Shown here piece after piece: positions 49,378 through 59,599 of a stretch of DNA of 64,000 nt. The stretch is from positions 930,001-994,000 of the forward strand of contig OZ255821.1 of assembly GCA_965277435.1 (NCBI GenBank). The letters run 5' to 3'. This DNA comes from Bog-105 sp965277435. GTDB lineage: Bacteria > Acidobacteriota > Terriglobia > Bryobacterales > Bryobacteraceae. A program made the position numbers and the translations under genes. The notes below the pieces were generated by a model. It saw only the letters and a program-made list of their open reading frames with translations. It was not told the origin of the DNA and made no database searches. Numbering within the stretch: position 1 is the stretch's first letter; each line of letters starts with the position of its first letter.

Positions 49378-52300
49378 AACAACAGCTTTAACGAAAACTG
49401 GATCTGCCGCGAATTCGCCGCCGTCCGGCTGATCTCTCCGAAGCCCGAACCCTTCACGATATTCGAAGGCAGCCCGAAGTTCACGACATTAAACAGGTTG
49501 AAGAACTCAGCCCGGAATTGCAAATTAATGAGCTCGCCATTGCCACGTGTTCCGAAGGGCGTATCCTTAATCAACCCGAAATCGAAGTTATGCAGAGCAG
49601 GGCCGCGAAATGTGTCACGGCCCAAGCTCCCAAAGCGTCCACTATTGGGTCCCGACCCGCCTGGAACGCCTACCGGAATGGAGAAGAACGAGGCATTATT
49701 CGCACCGTCGCCGAAGTAGTCTTCCCGAATTTTTCTGTTCGTCGAAAGCGAAGGCTGCGCAACCTGGTCCGGCCGGTCGACACCGTTCGATCCCACGCCA
49801 GTTTGCTGCACGCCTGAATACACGGTAAATGGTAGCCCGCTGGTGATGGTCGAAATACTCAGCAGTTGCCAGCCGGCTGTCACCTTGCGTGTCACGTATT
49901 GCAGAAAGGGAATCCCGTCCACATGCAAATCCTGGAACACGCTCGCCGAGAACGCCTGTTGCACGTCGAAGGTAGACGGTCCGCGTTCGTCCGCGGTATG
50001 AAACGGATCTTGCGGCCACGCCTGCGCAATCGCACCCGACGAACCCGAGATAAATCCGCCGAGCACCGAGCTCGTGTCATCGAGCGACTTGGACCAGGTG
50101 TAACTCGCCTGGACACTAGGTCCGCGATGTCCCAAATTTCCTTGCAGAGAAGTTTGCAGAGCGTGATACGTCGAGTGAGAGCGATTCGTGATGAGGCTTT
50201 CGGTGCCGAAACCGCCCGTCGCCGTACCGCTCGCATCGAATTGCGTGAAGCGCGCGAATTCGGCTGTAGCGCCCGGATAACCGTTGGGAAAGTTCATAGC
50301 CGGCAGACTCATCCCGGAAGTCCCGACGTAGGCGGCATTCGCATCGAGACCCCCGAAGTGGCGTTCCAGGCCCAGCGTCCAAGTACCCAGATAAGCATTG
50401 CGGAAATCGGGCGAAATCGTGGAAGTGTTCAATGGCGTAATCAGATGATTGGCGCTGAGCGCGGCGATCCCCTGCTCAAAACGGTTCACATCGATCGGGG
50501 TGTTGGCTGGAACTGCTTTCGTGTTGCGCGCCGCAAAGATATCCGTTCCGCTGGGCGTAAAAACTTCGGGCAATTCGTTTGGCGTGATCGGAACGCCAAA
50601 GGGCACCGGCGATCCGGGTGTAGCAGTCAGCCGCGGAGAGATCACGAAGGGAGTCGAGCCCGTCAGCGAATTATCCTGCCAGATATTCGGTGGAATTGTT
50701 GTTAACGCTCCGCCTGCGGTCAGCACCGTGTCTTTTGCCAGGCGCCAGGTCAGTCGAACGCGGGGCCCCCAACCATTCGCATTGAGCTTATACGCGGGCT
50801 GCGGATTGATTTGATACTGCTGATAGGGACCGCTCGGGCCATTGAGCGTAACCAGGTTCGAAGTGCGTTTCGCCCGTTCGCTAATCGGCCAGTACAGCTC
50901 GTACCGGAGACCGTATTCGAGAGACAAGCGGTCAGACAGCTTCCAGGTGTCCTGGAGAAAGAAATTCGTGTTGTAGCGCGAAATGGCCGCTACGCCGATC
51001 TGATCGCCTTGCGGAAAATAAGCGGGCGCCACGGCGAGCGTATAGGCAAACGGACTGGCTGTCAGCAGTGCGCTTAATGTATCGGGCAGCGGCGCGCCGG
51101 CCGCGACATCGTGACCGCCACTCAACGAACGAATCGCCACCGGCGAATAAGCGGTTCCGCCGCCAAACGTATAGGACCCGTTCGGAGCCGTGCCGAAATA
51201 CGTGCTGTCGCGATTCGCCCGAAACTCCGCGCCGGCCCGTATCGCATGTCTGGCGGCGGTCCAGCTGAAATCCTGGCGTCCTTGAAACAGGTTGCCGTAA
51301 GCCGACATCACGGAACCCGCGGCGGTGTTAAACGATTCGAACAGACCATCACTAAAAGTCAGTGCCGGATCGCTGCGATTGGAAGTAGGAAACGAAGGCG
51401 TGCTGCGGGTATAACTAATCGCCGCGTTAAATAGGAATCTTGGGGAGACGATTCGCGTAAATCGAATCGTGGCGTTGCGCTGGCGGTCCATGTAGCGCAC
51501 GCCGAAACTCGGATCCACCGCGGTCTGATCCGGATTCGTGGTCGGCCCGTTTAAATTGTCGAGCGTAAAGCGGCCGAACAGCTGCGACTTGTCCGAGATC
51601 CGATGGTCTATGCGAATCGAAAACTGGTCTGCGTCGGTGGTTACTTTGGACGAGGTGGCATAAGTGAGCGCACCGAACGGACCTGCCGTGTCATTCGGCA
51701 ATGGGTAGCGGGCCAGCAGCGGCGCGATTTTCGGATTGACTGGGACGAACAGGGTATCGCCTGGGAACGCCGTCGTGTCGATCCCCTGTCTCTGCGCCGC
51801 CGTTGGCACGGGAAACACCTGCGTAGTGCCAAGCACCTGGCGAAAACCCTGATACTCGGTGAAATAAAACGTCTTGTTCCGGCCGTTGTAAATGCGCGGT
51901 AGAATCACGGGACCGCCGTTCGTAAAGCCAAACTCGTTGCGGCGAAACGGCGGAATGCGACCCGGATTCGCGAGCGATCGACGGTCAAAGAAATTACGGG
52001 CATCGAGAGACGAATTGCGTAGGAACTCGAACACCGAGCCATGAAAACCATCTTTGCCGGAACGGGAAATGACATCGGTAAAGCCCGCGGCTCCGCGTCC
52101 AATCTCGGCGGGCATCCAGCCGGAAGTCGATTGAATTTCCGCCACCGCATCCACATTGAAATTAGAAAAAGTAGCGCCGCCCATCTCGGGATCGCTGGTG
52201 TCCGCGCCATCCATCGCAAACACCGCTTCCACCCCGCGCTGACCGTTTACGGCGAACTGCTGCGTAAAATTCGAAGCGCCGTTCGAGTCGGTCATGGTGC

Positions 52301-52751
52301 CTGCCGCGAGCAACAAAAGCTGGCTGAAATCCCGCTTGTTTAAAGGGATCGAGGAGACGGCCTGGCTGGATAACTGCTCTCCACCGCTTCTCGCCGCCTC
52401 CGTGGCCGGTTGCCCGAGCGACAAAACGCCTTCCGGCGAAAGCACTATTCCATGCAGAGGCGTCGCCAGAGGAAAACTGATGGCCTTTTGATAGGCGATG
52501 GTGCGACCGTGCCAAACTACGCTGAGAACGTATCGTCCCGGCCGCAGGTTTTCGAAACGGAATGCGCCGCTTGCAGTTGTAACAGCCCTTAGCACGTTGC
52601 CTTCTAAATCGAGCACAATCGTCGCGCCTGCGATTGCCTCGCCCGAGGTGCTCGCTAAGATGCCTTGCCAGCTCAACGGGCCACCGTCGGCGCACAGCTG
52701 ACGCGCAACCAGAATTAAAAGGAAGAGAGAGAAGCGAAAAGGCCGGAGCAC
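49374..52751 (-). CDS. Oar-like TonB-dependent outer-membrane receptor
   Basis: A 1125-residue protein with a signal peptide (FSLFLLILVARQLCADG) and a carboxypeptidase-regulatory-like domain (about 25-110: 'STSGEAIAGATIVLDLEGNV', 'FRFENLRPGRYVLSV'). A plug domain with 'LNKRDFSQLLLLAAG' and 'GQRGVEAVFAMDGADTSDPE' follows, then a long beta barrel ending in 'QIQFSLKLLF', an aromatic outer-membrane C-terminus. It starts on a GTG. These receptors import large carbohydrates or peptides. The substrate is unknown; no SusD-like partner is adjacent. Confidence 0.95.
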   Translation of the reverse strand: MLRPFRFSLFLLILVARQLCADGGPLSWQGILASTSGEAIAGATIVLDLEGNVLRAVTTASGAFRFENLRPGRYVLSVVWHGRTIAYQKAISFPLATPLHGIVLSPEGVLSLGQPATEAARSGGEQLSSQAVSSIPLNKRDFSQLLLLAAGTMTDSNGASNFTQQFAVNGQRGVEAVFAMDGADTSDPEMGGATFSNFNVDAVAEIQSTSGWMPAEIGRGAAGFTDVISRSGKDGFHGSVFEFLRNSSLDARNFFDRRSLANPGRIPPFRRNEFGFTNGGPVILPRIYNGRNKTFYFTEYQGFRQVLGTTQVFPVPTAAQRQGIDTTAFPGDTLFVPVNPKIAPLLARYPLPNDTAGPFGALTYATSSKVTTDADQFSIRIDHRISDKSQLFGRFTLDNLNGPTTNPDQTAVDPSFGVRYMDRQRNATIRFTRIVSPRFLFNAAISYTRSTPSFPTSNRSDPALTFSDGLFESFNTAAGSVMSAYGNLFQGRQDFSWTAARHAIRAGAEFRANRDSTYFGTAPNGSYTFGGGTAYSPVAIRSLSGGHDVAAGAPLPDTLSALLTASPFAYTLAVAPAYFPQGDQIGVAAISRYNTNFFLQDTWKLSDRLSLEYGLRYELYWPISERAKRTSNLVTLNGPSGPYQQYQINPQPAYKLNANGWGPRVRLTWRLAKDTVLTAGGALTTIPPNIWQDNSLTGSTPFVISPRLTATPGSPVPFGVPITPNELPEVFTPSGTDIFAARNTKAVPANTPIDVNRFEQGIAALSANHLITPLNTSTISPDFRNAYLGTWTLGLERHFGGLDANAAYVGTSGMSLPAMNFPNGYPGATAEFARFTQFDASGTATGGFGTESLITNRSHSTYHALQTSLQGNLGHRGPSVQASYTWSKSLDDTSSVLGGFISGSSGAIAQAWPQDPFHTADERGPSTFDVQQAFSASVFQDLHVDGIPFLQYVTRKVTAGWQLLSISTITSGLPFTVYSGVQQTGVGSNGVDRPDQVAQPSLSTNRKIREDYFGDGANNASFFSIPVGVPGGSGPNSGRFGSLGRDTFRGPALHNFDFGLIKDTPFGTRGNGELINLQFRAEFFNLFNVVNFGLPSNIVKGSGFGEISRTAANSRQIQFSLKLLF

Positions 52752-52784
52752 AAGCCTTTCAGCATATCCCGCCTGCTACTCCAT

Positions 52785-54560
52785 CTAGACTAGAACCGGA
52801 TTCGGAATCGCCAAAGGAGCAACACCTTCGCCGATCTGCTGCCGCCACAGCGCATAGTAAAGTCCCATGGCGGCCACCAGTTCCGCATGAGTGCCCTGTT
52901 CCACGATGCGGCCTTTTTCCAGTACATAAATCTGTTCTGCATGCATGACGGTAGAGAGGCGGTGCGCAATCAAGATCGTCATCACGTCTGAACGTTCTCC
53001 TACCGTTCGGATAGTGCGCGTGATCTCTTCTTCCGTAATCGAATCTAGCGAAGAAGTGGCTTCGTCGAAGACCAGGAGCTTCGGCTTGCGCAGCAGTGCG
53101 CGGGCAATCGATAAGCGCTGTTTTTCACCGCCGGAAACTTTCACGCCGCCTTCGCCGATCAGTGTGTCAAGCCCTTTATCGGCACGCGCCAGCAGCGAGT
53201 CGGCGGCCGAGCGATGCAATACTTCCAGGCATTCGACATCCGTGGCGTCAGGACGCACGAACAGCAGATTCTCGCGAATGGTCCCCGAAAACAATTGCGT
53301 GTCTTGCGTGACAAAGCCGATCTGCGCGCGCAATTCATCGGGATCGATCTGGCCGGCATCGATATCGTTGTAGCGGACCACGCCCGTGTGCGGTTGGTAG
53401 AGACCGACCAGCAGCTTCACCAGCGTGGTTTTCCCCGCCCCTGATGGACCGACAAACGCCACCGTTTGGCCGCGCGTCAAACGAAAGCTGACATCGCATA
53501 CTGCCGGACGATTTGCGGTTCGATGCTGGAACGTGGCATGATCGAACTCGAGAGTTTCCAGATTGCCGAGCGGAACCGGTTCGGCCGGTTTCGGTTCGGG
53601 CGGAATCGCCAGGATCTCCTGCAACATGTTCAACGACGCTTCCGTTTCGCGATAGATATTAATGATGTTGCCCAATTCCTGTAACGGCCCGAAGATAAAG
53701 AACGAGTAGATGAACAGCGAGAAAAACTGACCGACTGTAATGCGCTGCGTGAAGATCAGATAGAGCATCAGAAAGAGAATGCTGGTGCGGAGCAGGTTGA
53801 CCGCCGTGCCTTGCAAAAAGCTCAGGCTGCGCAGATAGCGAACCTTCTTGAGTTCCAGCTTCAGGATTTTTTCAGTGGTAGTGTTCAGCCGGCCCACTTC
53901 CTGTTTCGCCAGGCCGAGCGTCTTCACGAGTTCGATATTGCGCAGCGATTCCGTGGTAGAACCCGCCAGCGCGGCCGTCTCCGCCACGATTGTCTTCTGA
54001 ATGGTTTTAATTTTGCGGCTCAACACTGAGCTGATGACGCCCAGCAGCGGTACCGTCAACAGGAACGCCGGCGCAATCACCCAGTCGACCCGCAGAGCGT
54101 AGATCGTCACGAAAACCACCCCGACCGTCGCGGTAAACAGTATGTTGACAAACGCGGTGATGAAGCGCTCGACGTCCGAACGCACCTTCTGCAGCTTGCC
54201 GAGAGTTTCTCCGCTGCGCTGATCTTCGAATACGATGTAGGGCAGAGAAAGCGAGCGCTCCACACCGTCCGCATATAGCTGCGCCCCCGTCTGTTGCGTG
54301 ACCACATTCACGTAGTAGTCCTGGAAATTTTTGGCAACGCGTGAGATAAACGCCACGCCGACTGCCGCGCCCAGCAGCAAGCTAACGCCGCTGATGAACT
54401 GCCCCGTCGTGTACTGATGGAACTTGGTAGCGTAGGAATCTATGATGTGCCGGAAGATCAGCGGATCGAGCAGCGAGAAAATCTGGTTCACCGCAGCCAG
54501 GAGCAGCGCCAGAAAGACCAGCCGCAGATGTTTCTTGAGGTAATGGAACAGTAATGCCAT
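52785..54560 (-). CDS. ABC exporter, fused membrane and ATPase domains
   Basis: A 591-residue type-IV exporter half-transporter: six membrane helices (1-310), then an ATPase with Walker A 'GPSGAGKTT', signature 'VSGGEKQRLSIARALL', Walker B 'LLVFDEATSSLD' and switch H in 'ILIAHRLSTVMHAEQIYVL'. MsbA/LmrA-like proteins move lipids, drugs or peptides as dimers. A different exporter lies at 57350, so the two are not a heterodimer pair by adjacency. Divergent from the membrane gene at 54606 with 45 bp between. Confidence 0.95.
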   Translation of the reverse strand: MALLFHYLKKHLRLVFLALLLAAVNQIFSLLDPLIFRHIIDSYATKFHQYTTGQFISGVSLLLGAAVGVAFISRVAKNFQDYYVNVVTQQTGAQLYADGVERSLSLPYIVFEDQRSGETLGKLQKVRSDVERFITAFVNILFTATVGVVFVTIYALRVDWVIAPAFLLTVPLLGVISSVLSRKIKTIQKTIVAETAALAGSTTESLRNIELVKTLGLAKQEVGRLNTTTEKILKLELKKVRYLRSLSFLQGTAVNLLRTSILFLMLYLIFTQRITVGQFFSLFIYSFFIFGPLQELGNIINIYRETEASLNMLQEILAIPPEPKPAEPVPLGNLETLEFDHATFQHRTANRPAVCDVSFRLTRGQTVAFVGPSGAGKTTLVKLLVGLYQPHTGVVRYNDIDAGQIDPDELRAQIGFVTQDTQLFSGTIRENLLFVRPDATDVECLEVLHRSAADSLLARADKGLDTLIGEGGVKVSGGEKQRLSIARALLRKPKLLVFDEATSSLDSITEEEITRTIRTVGERSDVMTILIAHRLSTVMHAEQIYVLEKGRIVEQGTHAELVAAMGLYYALWRQQIGEGVAPLAIPNPVLV

Positions 54561-54605
54561 GCCGTCTCTCTTTGATGCGGCAGCCGGGCCTCAAGATCGT
54601 CCGGC

Positions 54606-55016
54606 GTGCGAAAGTTTAGCAAACTTGAAGACCGATCAGCATCTACCCGGGTGGTGGATACAACTCGCTATCAAGGCAAGCGGCTGCTCTATCTGCTGGC
54701 TGCAATGTTTCTGCCGGCAGCTTTTCTCTATCTCAGCATCGTCTTCAGTGTGACGGCGCAGAAATCTTCTGAAACAAGCAGCCAGCAGTTGTGGATGCTG
54801 CGCGTGGCCTTATTCGCGCTGGCAGTTTTCGTGCCCGCGCAACTCGTCTCGGCCCGCTACATTCAGAGCATCCTGCGGCCCCGCACCACACGCGCCGGGA
54901 AGCTACTGCAGTATTTGGCCGTTTTGACGATGTCCCTCGTGATCTCGTTCATCGCCGTCCTCGTTCTCGAAGCGGCGGGCTTTAACTTGCTTATTCGGAG
55001 CAGAGGTCTCGGCTAA
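54606..55016 (+). CDS. Small three-helix membrane protein, unknown family
   Basis: A 136-residue frame starting on a GTG, with hydrophobic segments 'LLYLLAAMFLPAAFLYLSIV', 'MLRVALFALAVFVPAQLV' and 'YLAVLTMSLVISFIAVLVL'. A soluble basic N-terminus precedes them. I recognise no family, but codon use and clean helix pattern suggest a real gene. It runs towards the broken formylglycine-enzyme-like gene. Confidence 0.6.
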   Translation: MRKFSKLEDRSASTRVVDTTRYQGKRLLYLLAAMFLPAAFLYLSIVFSVTAQKSSETSSQQLWMLRVALFALAVFVPAQLVSARYIQSILRPRTTRAGKLLQYLAVLTMSLVISFIAVLVLEAAGFNLLIRSRGLG

Positions 55017-55062
55017 GTACCCTCTGTTTCTGCACTTCACCGCAATTGCGTCAACGGTCTTG

Positions 55063-55721
55063 CTAGTCTCCTGCACAGCGAAATCCCATGTCGCGATGAG
55101 CTGTGTCCGGCGTAGCCCAGAGTCGATCTGAAACACGCACCTCTCGTGCCGGGTTGTAAAAAGAGCCCCCACGCAAGACTCTTTTGTTCGGCTCGGCCTC
55201 GTAGACATCTTGCACCCACTCCCAGACGTTCCCGAGCATGTCGTAGAGGGAATCTTTTGGGCAACCGCGTGTGTCCGATCTCCGCTATTGCCATCGAAGC
55301 ACGCTATATCGTCCAACTTTCCGTATCGCGCAGTTGATGCTCCTCCTCGAGCTGCATATTCCCATTCGATTCCGGTCGGCAAGCGCATTCCAACAGCTTT
55401 GCAAAAGGCCGCCGCATCGTTCCACCCGACGCGATCAACAGGCCGGCTTGGTCCGCGATAAAGGCTCGCGTTTTTGTTCATTACCTTCTCGTACGCCCGC
55501 TGTGTGACTTCTGTCTGACCAATCCAAAATGCCTTCGCATAGATTCGTTTCGGACGTTTTTCCCAACTGAAGCACTCAAGGTCACCGGCAGAACAGCCGA
55601 ATAGAAAAGTTCCTCCCGGAATTCTCACGTACTTGAGGTGGTCGACCGGATTGATCTTAGTAACCTGTACAGATCTGCAGCTAGGCTCGACGACGATAAT
55701 GAATGCAATTGCAATAAGCAT
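55063..55721 (-). pseudogene. Frameshifted SUMF1/formylglycine-generating-enzyme-like gene
   Basis: The start is the ATG at 55721, giving an export signal 'MLIAIAFIIVVEPSC'. The first half has the family pattern: 'YVRIPGGTFLFGC', 'FWIGQTEVTQRAYE', 'PVDRVGWNDAAAFCKAVG', 'RLPTGIEWEYAARGG'. After 'HAVAQKIP' (near 55250) the frame loses the family, but another minus-strand frame takes up 'LYDMLGNVWEWVQDVYEAEP', 'RVLRGGSFYN' and 'HRDMGFRCAGD' and ends at TAG 55063-55065. The two halves need one frameshift, and 'NxFG' is missing between them, so a small deletion is likely. As it stands no complete protein can be made. Alternative: sequencing or assembly error. Confidence 0.75.
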
Positions 55722-55759
55722 GAAATCAAGCCCACTTCGCTGCGCCTCTAAGACCCTCC

Positions 55760-57295
55760 TCAAACCACCGCATTCCGGGCAATCACCTCTTTATAAAAAT
55801 GCGCGCTCATCTTGGGAATCCGCTTTTGCGTCTTGTAATCGACGTAGTAAATGCCGAAGCGCAGATCGTAGCCGTCGGCCCACTCGAAGTTGTCCATCAA
55901 GCTCCAGACAAAATAGCCATGCACAGGGAATCCCTCGCTCGCGGCGCGATGCAACTGGATCAGGTAATTGCGCAAAAACATCACCCGGTCCGTGTCATAC
56001 ACCTGGCCATCAGGCGCGACAACATCGGCCGAAGAGCAACCATTTTCGGTGACGTAGATGTCCTTCACATTCCAGATCTCCGCCAAGTGGCGCACGCCCC
56101 AATAAAGCCCCTCCGGGCCAAAGTTGAGCCAGCTTGATGCCATATGCGGATAGGACGAGGGCAGCGGTACCACCGCATAACCTTCCGGGGCGCCGGCGGC
56201 GCGAATATATGTCGGATTGTAAATATTGATCCCTACCAGATCGAGCGGGCTGCTGATGATTTTCAAATCCTCGGGCGTAAATTTCGGGGCGGCCGCACCC
56301 TCCTTTTGCAGGTATTGCTCCATGTACTTGCCTTCGAGGATGACAGTGAGGTACGGCGCATTGATGACACGTGTCGCCAGCACGCTGGCCTTGACATGCT
56401 CCTCGGATTCGATGATGGGCGTCCCGGGCACATAATTTTCGGCCAATCCGACCTTGGTTCCTGAACGCGCTTTCGCCCGAATCGCCTGGACAGCCATCCC
56501 GTGCGCTAGCACCGCATTGTGACGGGTCTGATTCAAGGCCGCAGGCGCCAGTCTCAGCCCCGGCGCAAAACGCCCGTCTCGGTATCCGAGATCGATGAAG
56601 GAAGAGAACTCATTCATCGTGAAGAAATTATGAATGCGATCCGAAAAGCGCCCGGCAAAATAACCCGCGTAGTCCCCAAAAGCTTTTGCTGTCTCGCGCG
56701 ATTGCCAGCCTTTATAGCGATCCTCTAGGGCTTGCGGCAGATCCCAGTGAAACAGCGTGCAGAAAGGATCGAGGTCATTCTTTAAGATCTCGTCCACCAC
56801 TCGCTGGTAGAAGCTGACACCCGCTTCGTTGGGCTGGCCCGTTCCTTCCGGAAAGATGCGCGACCACGAAACAGAGAAGCGATAGATCTTCGCGCCCAGA
56901 TCCTTCAGCAGGTGAATGTCTTCTTTAAAGCGATGGTAGTAATCATCGGACACATCGCCCGTTTCATTGTTGTGCACCTTGCCCGGAATGTGGGAGAACT
57001 TGTCCCAGATGGAAGGTCTACGGCCACCCTCTTTCGCGGCGCCCTCCACCTGGTAAGCCGCCGTGGCGCATCCCCAGCGAAAGGCGCTGGGAAATTCATA
57101 AAAGTTCGGGCGCGCGACCCCCTGTGCATGAGCGGCAGTCGGCGTCAGCAATCCCGGCATAGCAGCTGCGCCGCCGGCAGTAACAGTTCCGATGGCCTTA
57201 CCGAAGCTGCGCCGGGAGAGTGTATCGAACGAAAATGTATCGAACCACCTGGTTGACGACATGATTGCTTTACAGAGTATCGGATTGGTGCTCAC
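55760..57295 (-). CDS. TAT-exported family 1 beta-glucosidase
   Basis: A 511-residue GH1 enzyme starting on a GTG at 57295 with AGAGG seven bases ahead. Residues 27-57 form a twin-arginine signal (LSRRSFGKAIG then an Ala/Gly stretch to AHA). The barrel shows 'FRWGCATAAYQVEGA', 'RFSVSWSRIFPEG', acid/base E229 in 'FFTMNEFSS', nucleophile E417 in 'IYVTENGC' and 'WSLMDNFEWADGY'. It splits beta-glucosides outside the cytosol, probably from plant or microbial polymers. An ABC exporter gene faces it 54 bp away. Confidence 0.95.
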   Translation of the reverse strand: MSTNPILCKAIMSSTRWFDTFSFDTLSRRSFGKAIGTVTAGGAAAMPGLLTPTAAHAQGVARPNFYEFPSAFRWGCATAAYQVEGAAKEGGRRPSIWDKFSHIPGKVHNNETGDVSDDYYHRFKEDIHLLKDLGAKIYRFSVSWSRIFPEGTGQPNEAGVSFYQRVVDEILKNDLDPFCTLFHWDLPQALEDRYKGWQSRETAKAFGDYAGYFAGRFSDRIHNFFTMNEFSSFIDLGYRDGRFAPGLRLAPAALNQTRHNAVLAHGMAVQAIRAKARSGTKVGLAENYVPGTPIIESEEHVKASVLATRVINAPYLTVILEGKYMEQYLQKEGAAAPKFTPEDLKIISSPLDLVGINIYNPTYIRAAGAPEGYAVVPLPSSYPHMASSWLNFGPEGLYWGVRHLAEIWNVKDIYVTENGCSSADVVAPDGQVYDTDRVMFLRNYLIQLHRAASEGFPVHGYFVWSLMDNFEWADGYDLRFGIYYVDYKTQKRIPKMSAHFYKEVIARNAVV

Positions 57296-57349
57296 GATGG
57301 TTCCTCTCCCTGAGATTTTCCTGAGCCACCTGCACTATTCAGCTAAGTC

Positions 57350-59200
57350 ATGGTCTCCGCAGGTCATATTCCGAAATCGCTCCAAAACTCCCGCTGGCTC
57401 GGTTGGAGGGTTCTCTCGCTATTGGGCAGTCATCGCAAGACGGTAGCGGGTCTCAGCGTTCTGATCGTCGTGACCTCTTGCCTTGAGATCGCTGTTCCAT
57501 TCCTCACCAAGGGAATCATCGATAAAATCCTGCGCTCGTTGACCGCACCTGAAACTAGCTCGCTGCGGACGCTCGTCATCTCCGCTATTTCCATCTTTGT
57601 GGTAGCCGTGGCCACGCGCCTGTTGCGTTCGTTTTACAATTACCAATCGGTACGGGCGGCCTCAGAGGCTGAAGACGAAGCGAAAAATGCCGCTTTCGCC
57701 AACTTCCTGCGGCTTGACACCGAATTTCACACCCGCGTAAACACCGGCGAAATCGTCGGGGCGCTCGATCGCGGAGGCACCGCGATATTCGTAATCCTCA
57801 ACGAAATCGTGGGACAGAATCTCGTACCGCCGGTCTTGATCGCAATCGGAGTACTGGCTTCGCTCGCTTGCAAGAACTACTGGATTGCCCTGTTGGTCTT
57901 TTCGCCGCTGCCAGCCTACTTGGCGGTAATCAGCCGGTTGGGCGGACGCATGCAGGCGGCCGAGCAGCAGGTCAGCATCGCCTTCGAAAACGTGAGCAAA
58001 GAATCTTATGATATTTCGAGCAATGTCCGGCTGGTCAAGAAATTCTCGCGCGAACAGCAGGAGGCGCGCTCGCAGCGCGAACTCCTCCGGGCGGCACGCG
58101 CCAAGCATCATCGCGCCGAATCGCTCTGGGTCAACATAGAAAACATTCAAAGCTTTATTGCCACTGCCGGACGCGCCGGCGTGATTACTCTCGGCGGATT
58201 CTTTGTGCTGACGCACCGCTGTACCGTGGGTGATTACGTCCTCTTCGTCGCCCTGCAGGACATGATCTACGGCCCAATCTCACAGCTTTCCGTGATTCTG
58301 CCCAAACTGCGCCGCAATCTCTCGCGCGCCGAGCGGCTTTTCGAAATCCTGGACGAGACCTCCGCCATCGCCGATGCGCCCAACGCACGAACGTTACTCG
58401 CGGGCCAGCACTCGATCGAGTTTCAAGACGTGTCGTTCCGTTATCCGGGCAATGATCGCTGGGCCCTCCGCGGAATCAACCTGCGAGTAGAGGCCGGGTC
58501 CACCATCGCACTCATTGGCACCAGCGGGTCCGGTAAAAGCACGCTGATGAACCTGCTGCAGCGCCTCTACGAACCCCAGCACGGCAGGATTCTGATAGAC
58601 GGTCTGGACGTTCAATCCATCACCCAAGCCAGTCTGCGCGATCAGATTGCGGTGGTGCCGCAGGAAATCGAACTGTTCTCGCGGTCTGTCAAAGCCAACA
58701 TAGGTTATGGCCGGGAGACGCTATCCCTCAAGAAAATTCAACAAGCAGCACGCCTGGCTCAGGCTCACGACTTCATCGAACGGTGCGATCACGGCTACGA
58801 CACCGCGGTCGGCGAACGCGGCGCCAAGCTGTCCGGTGGTGAACGCCAAAGAATCGGCATAGCGCGCGCCATAGCCCGCGACCCTAAAATTCTGGTCTTC
58901 GATGAAGCCACCAGCCACCTCGACAACGAAAGCGAACGCCTCATTCAGGTTGCTCTCGAAAAGGTCACGGCAGGGCGCACCTGCTTCATCATTGCCCATC
59001 GCCTCTCCACGGTTCGGAAAGCCGATCTCGTCGTGGTCTTCGATCAAGGCAAAATCGAAGCCACCGGCACACATGAGGAACTCTGGCACTCGAGTCCCAC
59101 GTATCGCAAATTGCATGGCCTGCATCTCACAGAGCCGCTTGCCCCCGCGGCTGTAGCGGAGCAGGACGATTTTGAAGAAGAACTTTTACTTGCGGGGTAA
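57350..59200 (+). CDS. ABC exporter, fused membrane and ATPase domains
   Basis: A 616-residue exporter half-transporter: six helices from 'KTVAGLSVLIVVTSCLEIAV' to about residue 310. Its ATPase domain has Walker A 'GTSGSGKST', signature LSGGERQRIGIARA, Walker B 'ILVFDEATSHLD' and switch H in 'FIIAHRLSTVRKADLVVVFD'. MsbA-like. The stop overlaps the convergent VanZ-like gene by 15 bp. Substrate unknown; lipid or peptide export is the family norm. Confidence 0.95.
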   Translation: MVSAGHIPKSLQNSRWLGWRVLSLLGSHRKTVAGLSVLIVVTSCLEIAVPFLTKGIIDKILRSLTAPETSSLRTLVISAISIFVVAVATRLLRSFYNYQSVRAASEAEDEAKNAAFANFLRLDTEFHTRVNTGEIVGALDRGGTAIFVILNEIVGQNLVPPVLIAIGVLASLACKNYWIALLVFSPLPAYLAVISRLGGRMQAAEQQVSIAFENVSKESYDISSNVRLVKKFSREQQEARSQRELLRAARAKHHRAESLWVNIENIQSFIATAGRAGVITLGGFFVLTHRCTVGDYVLFVALQDMIYGPISQLSVILPKLRRNLSRAERLFEILDETSAIADAPNARTLLAGQHSIEFQDVSFRYPGNDRWALRGINLRVEAGSTIALIGTSGSGKSTLMNLLQRLYEPQHGRILIDGLDVQSITQASLRDQIAVVPQEIELFSRSVKANIGYGRETLSLKKIQQAARLAQAHDFIERCDHGYDTAVGERGAKLSGGERQRIGIARAIARDPKILVFDEATSHLDNESERLIQVALEKVTAGRTCFIIAHRLSTVRKADLVVVFDQGKIEATGTHEELWHSSPTYRKLHGLHLTEPLAPAAVAEQDDFEEELLLAG

Positions 59201-59545
59201 TCGGCGTGGCGTATGTTCGCTCAACAGGACCAGGGTCACAAGAATAATGCCCGTCACCATACCCGAAGCATCAATGGCGACATCTCTCCATTCAAAATGA
59301 TTGCGATAGAACACCATTTCAAGGATCTCCAGAATGACTGCCAAAGCGAAAACAGACAGACAACCGGCGACCCTACCCGAGAATCCTTTGAGTTCTTTGC
59401 ACAACAGAAACACCGTAACGAGAAACGCAAAGAAATGCCCGGCGGCATGCAAACGTCCGATCGTTCCCAGCTGCACCTTTAGCGGAAAGGGCATCAGCGA
59501 GATCGTGATTACGAATAACAGCCAAACCAGAAACGCATGCTTCAT
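59186..59545 (-). CDS. VanZ-like membrane protein
   Basis: A 119-residue protein with four short helices and the VanZ-like pattern: 'LHAAGHFFAFLVTVFLLCKE', then E in 'ILEILEMVFYRNHFEWRDVA' and 'DASGMVTGII'. VanZ of enterococci gives low-level teicoplanin resistance; most bacterial relatives have no known role. It overlaps the ABC gene tail by 15 bp. Confidence 0.82.
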   Translation of the reverse strand: MKHAFLVWLLFVITISLMPFPLKVQLGTIGRLHAAGHFFAFLVTVFLLCKELKGFSGRVAGCLSVFALAVILEILEMVFYRNHFEWRDVAIDASGMVTGIILVTLVLLSEHTPRRLPRK

Positions 59546-59599
59546 CTACTAACCATTAGAGCGAAAGCTTTGTTTCGGTTATAGCGGCGAAAGTGCCGG

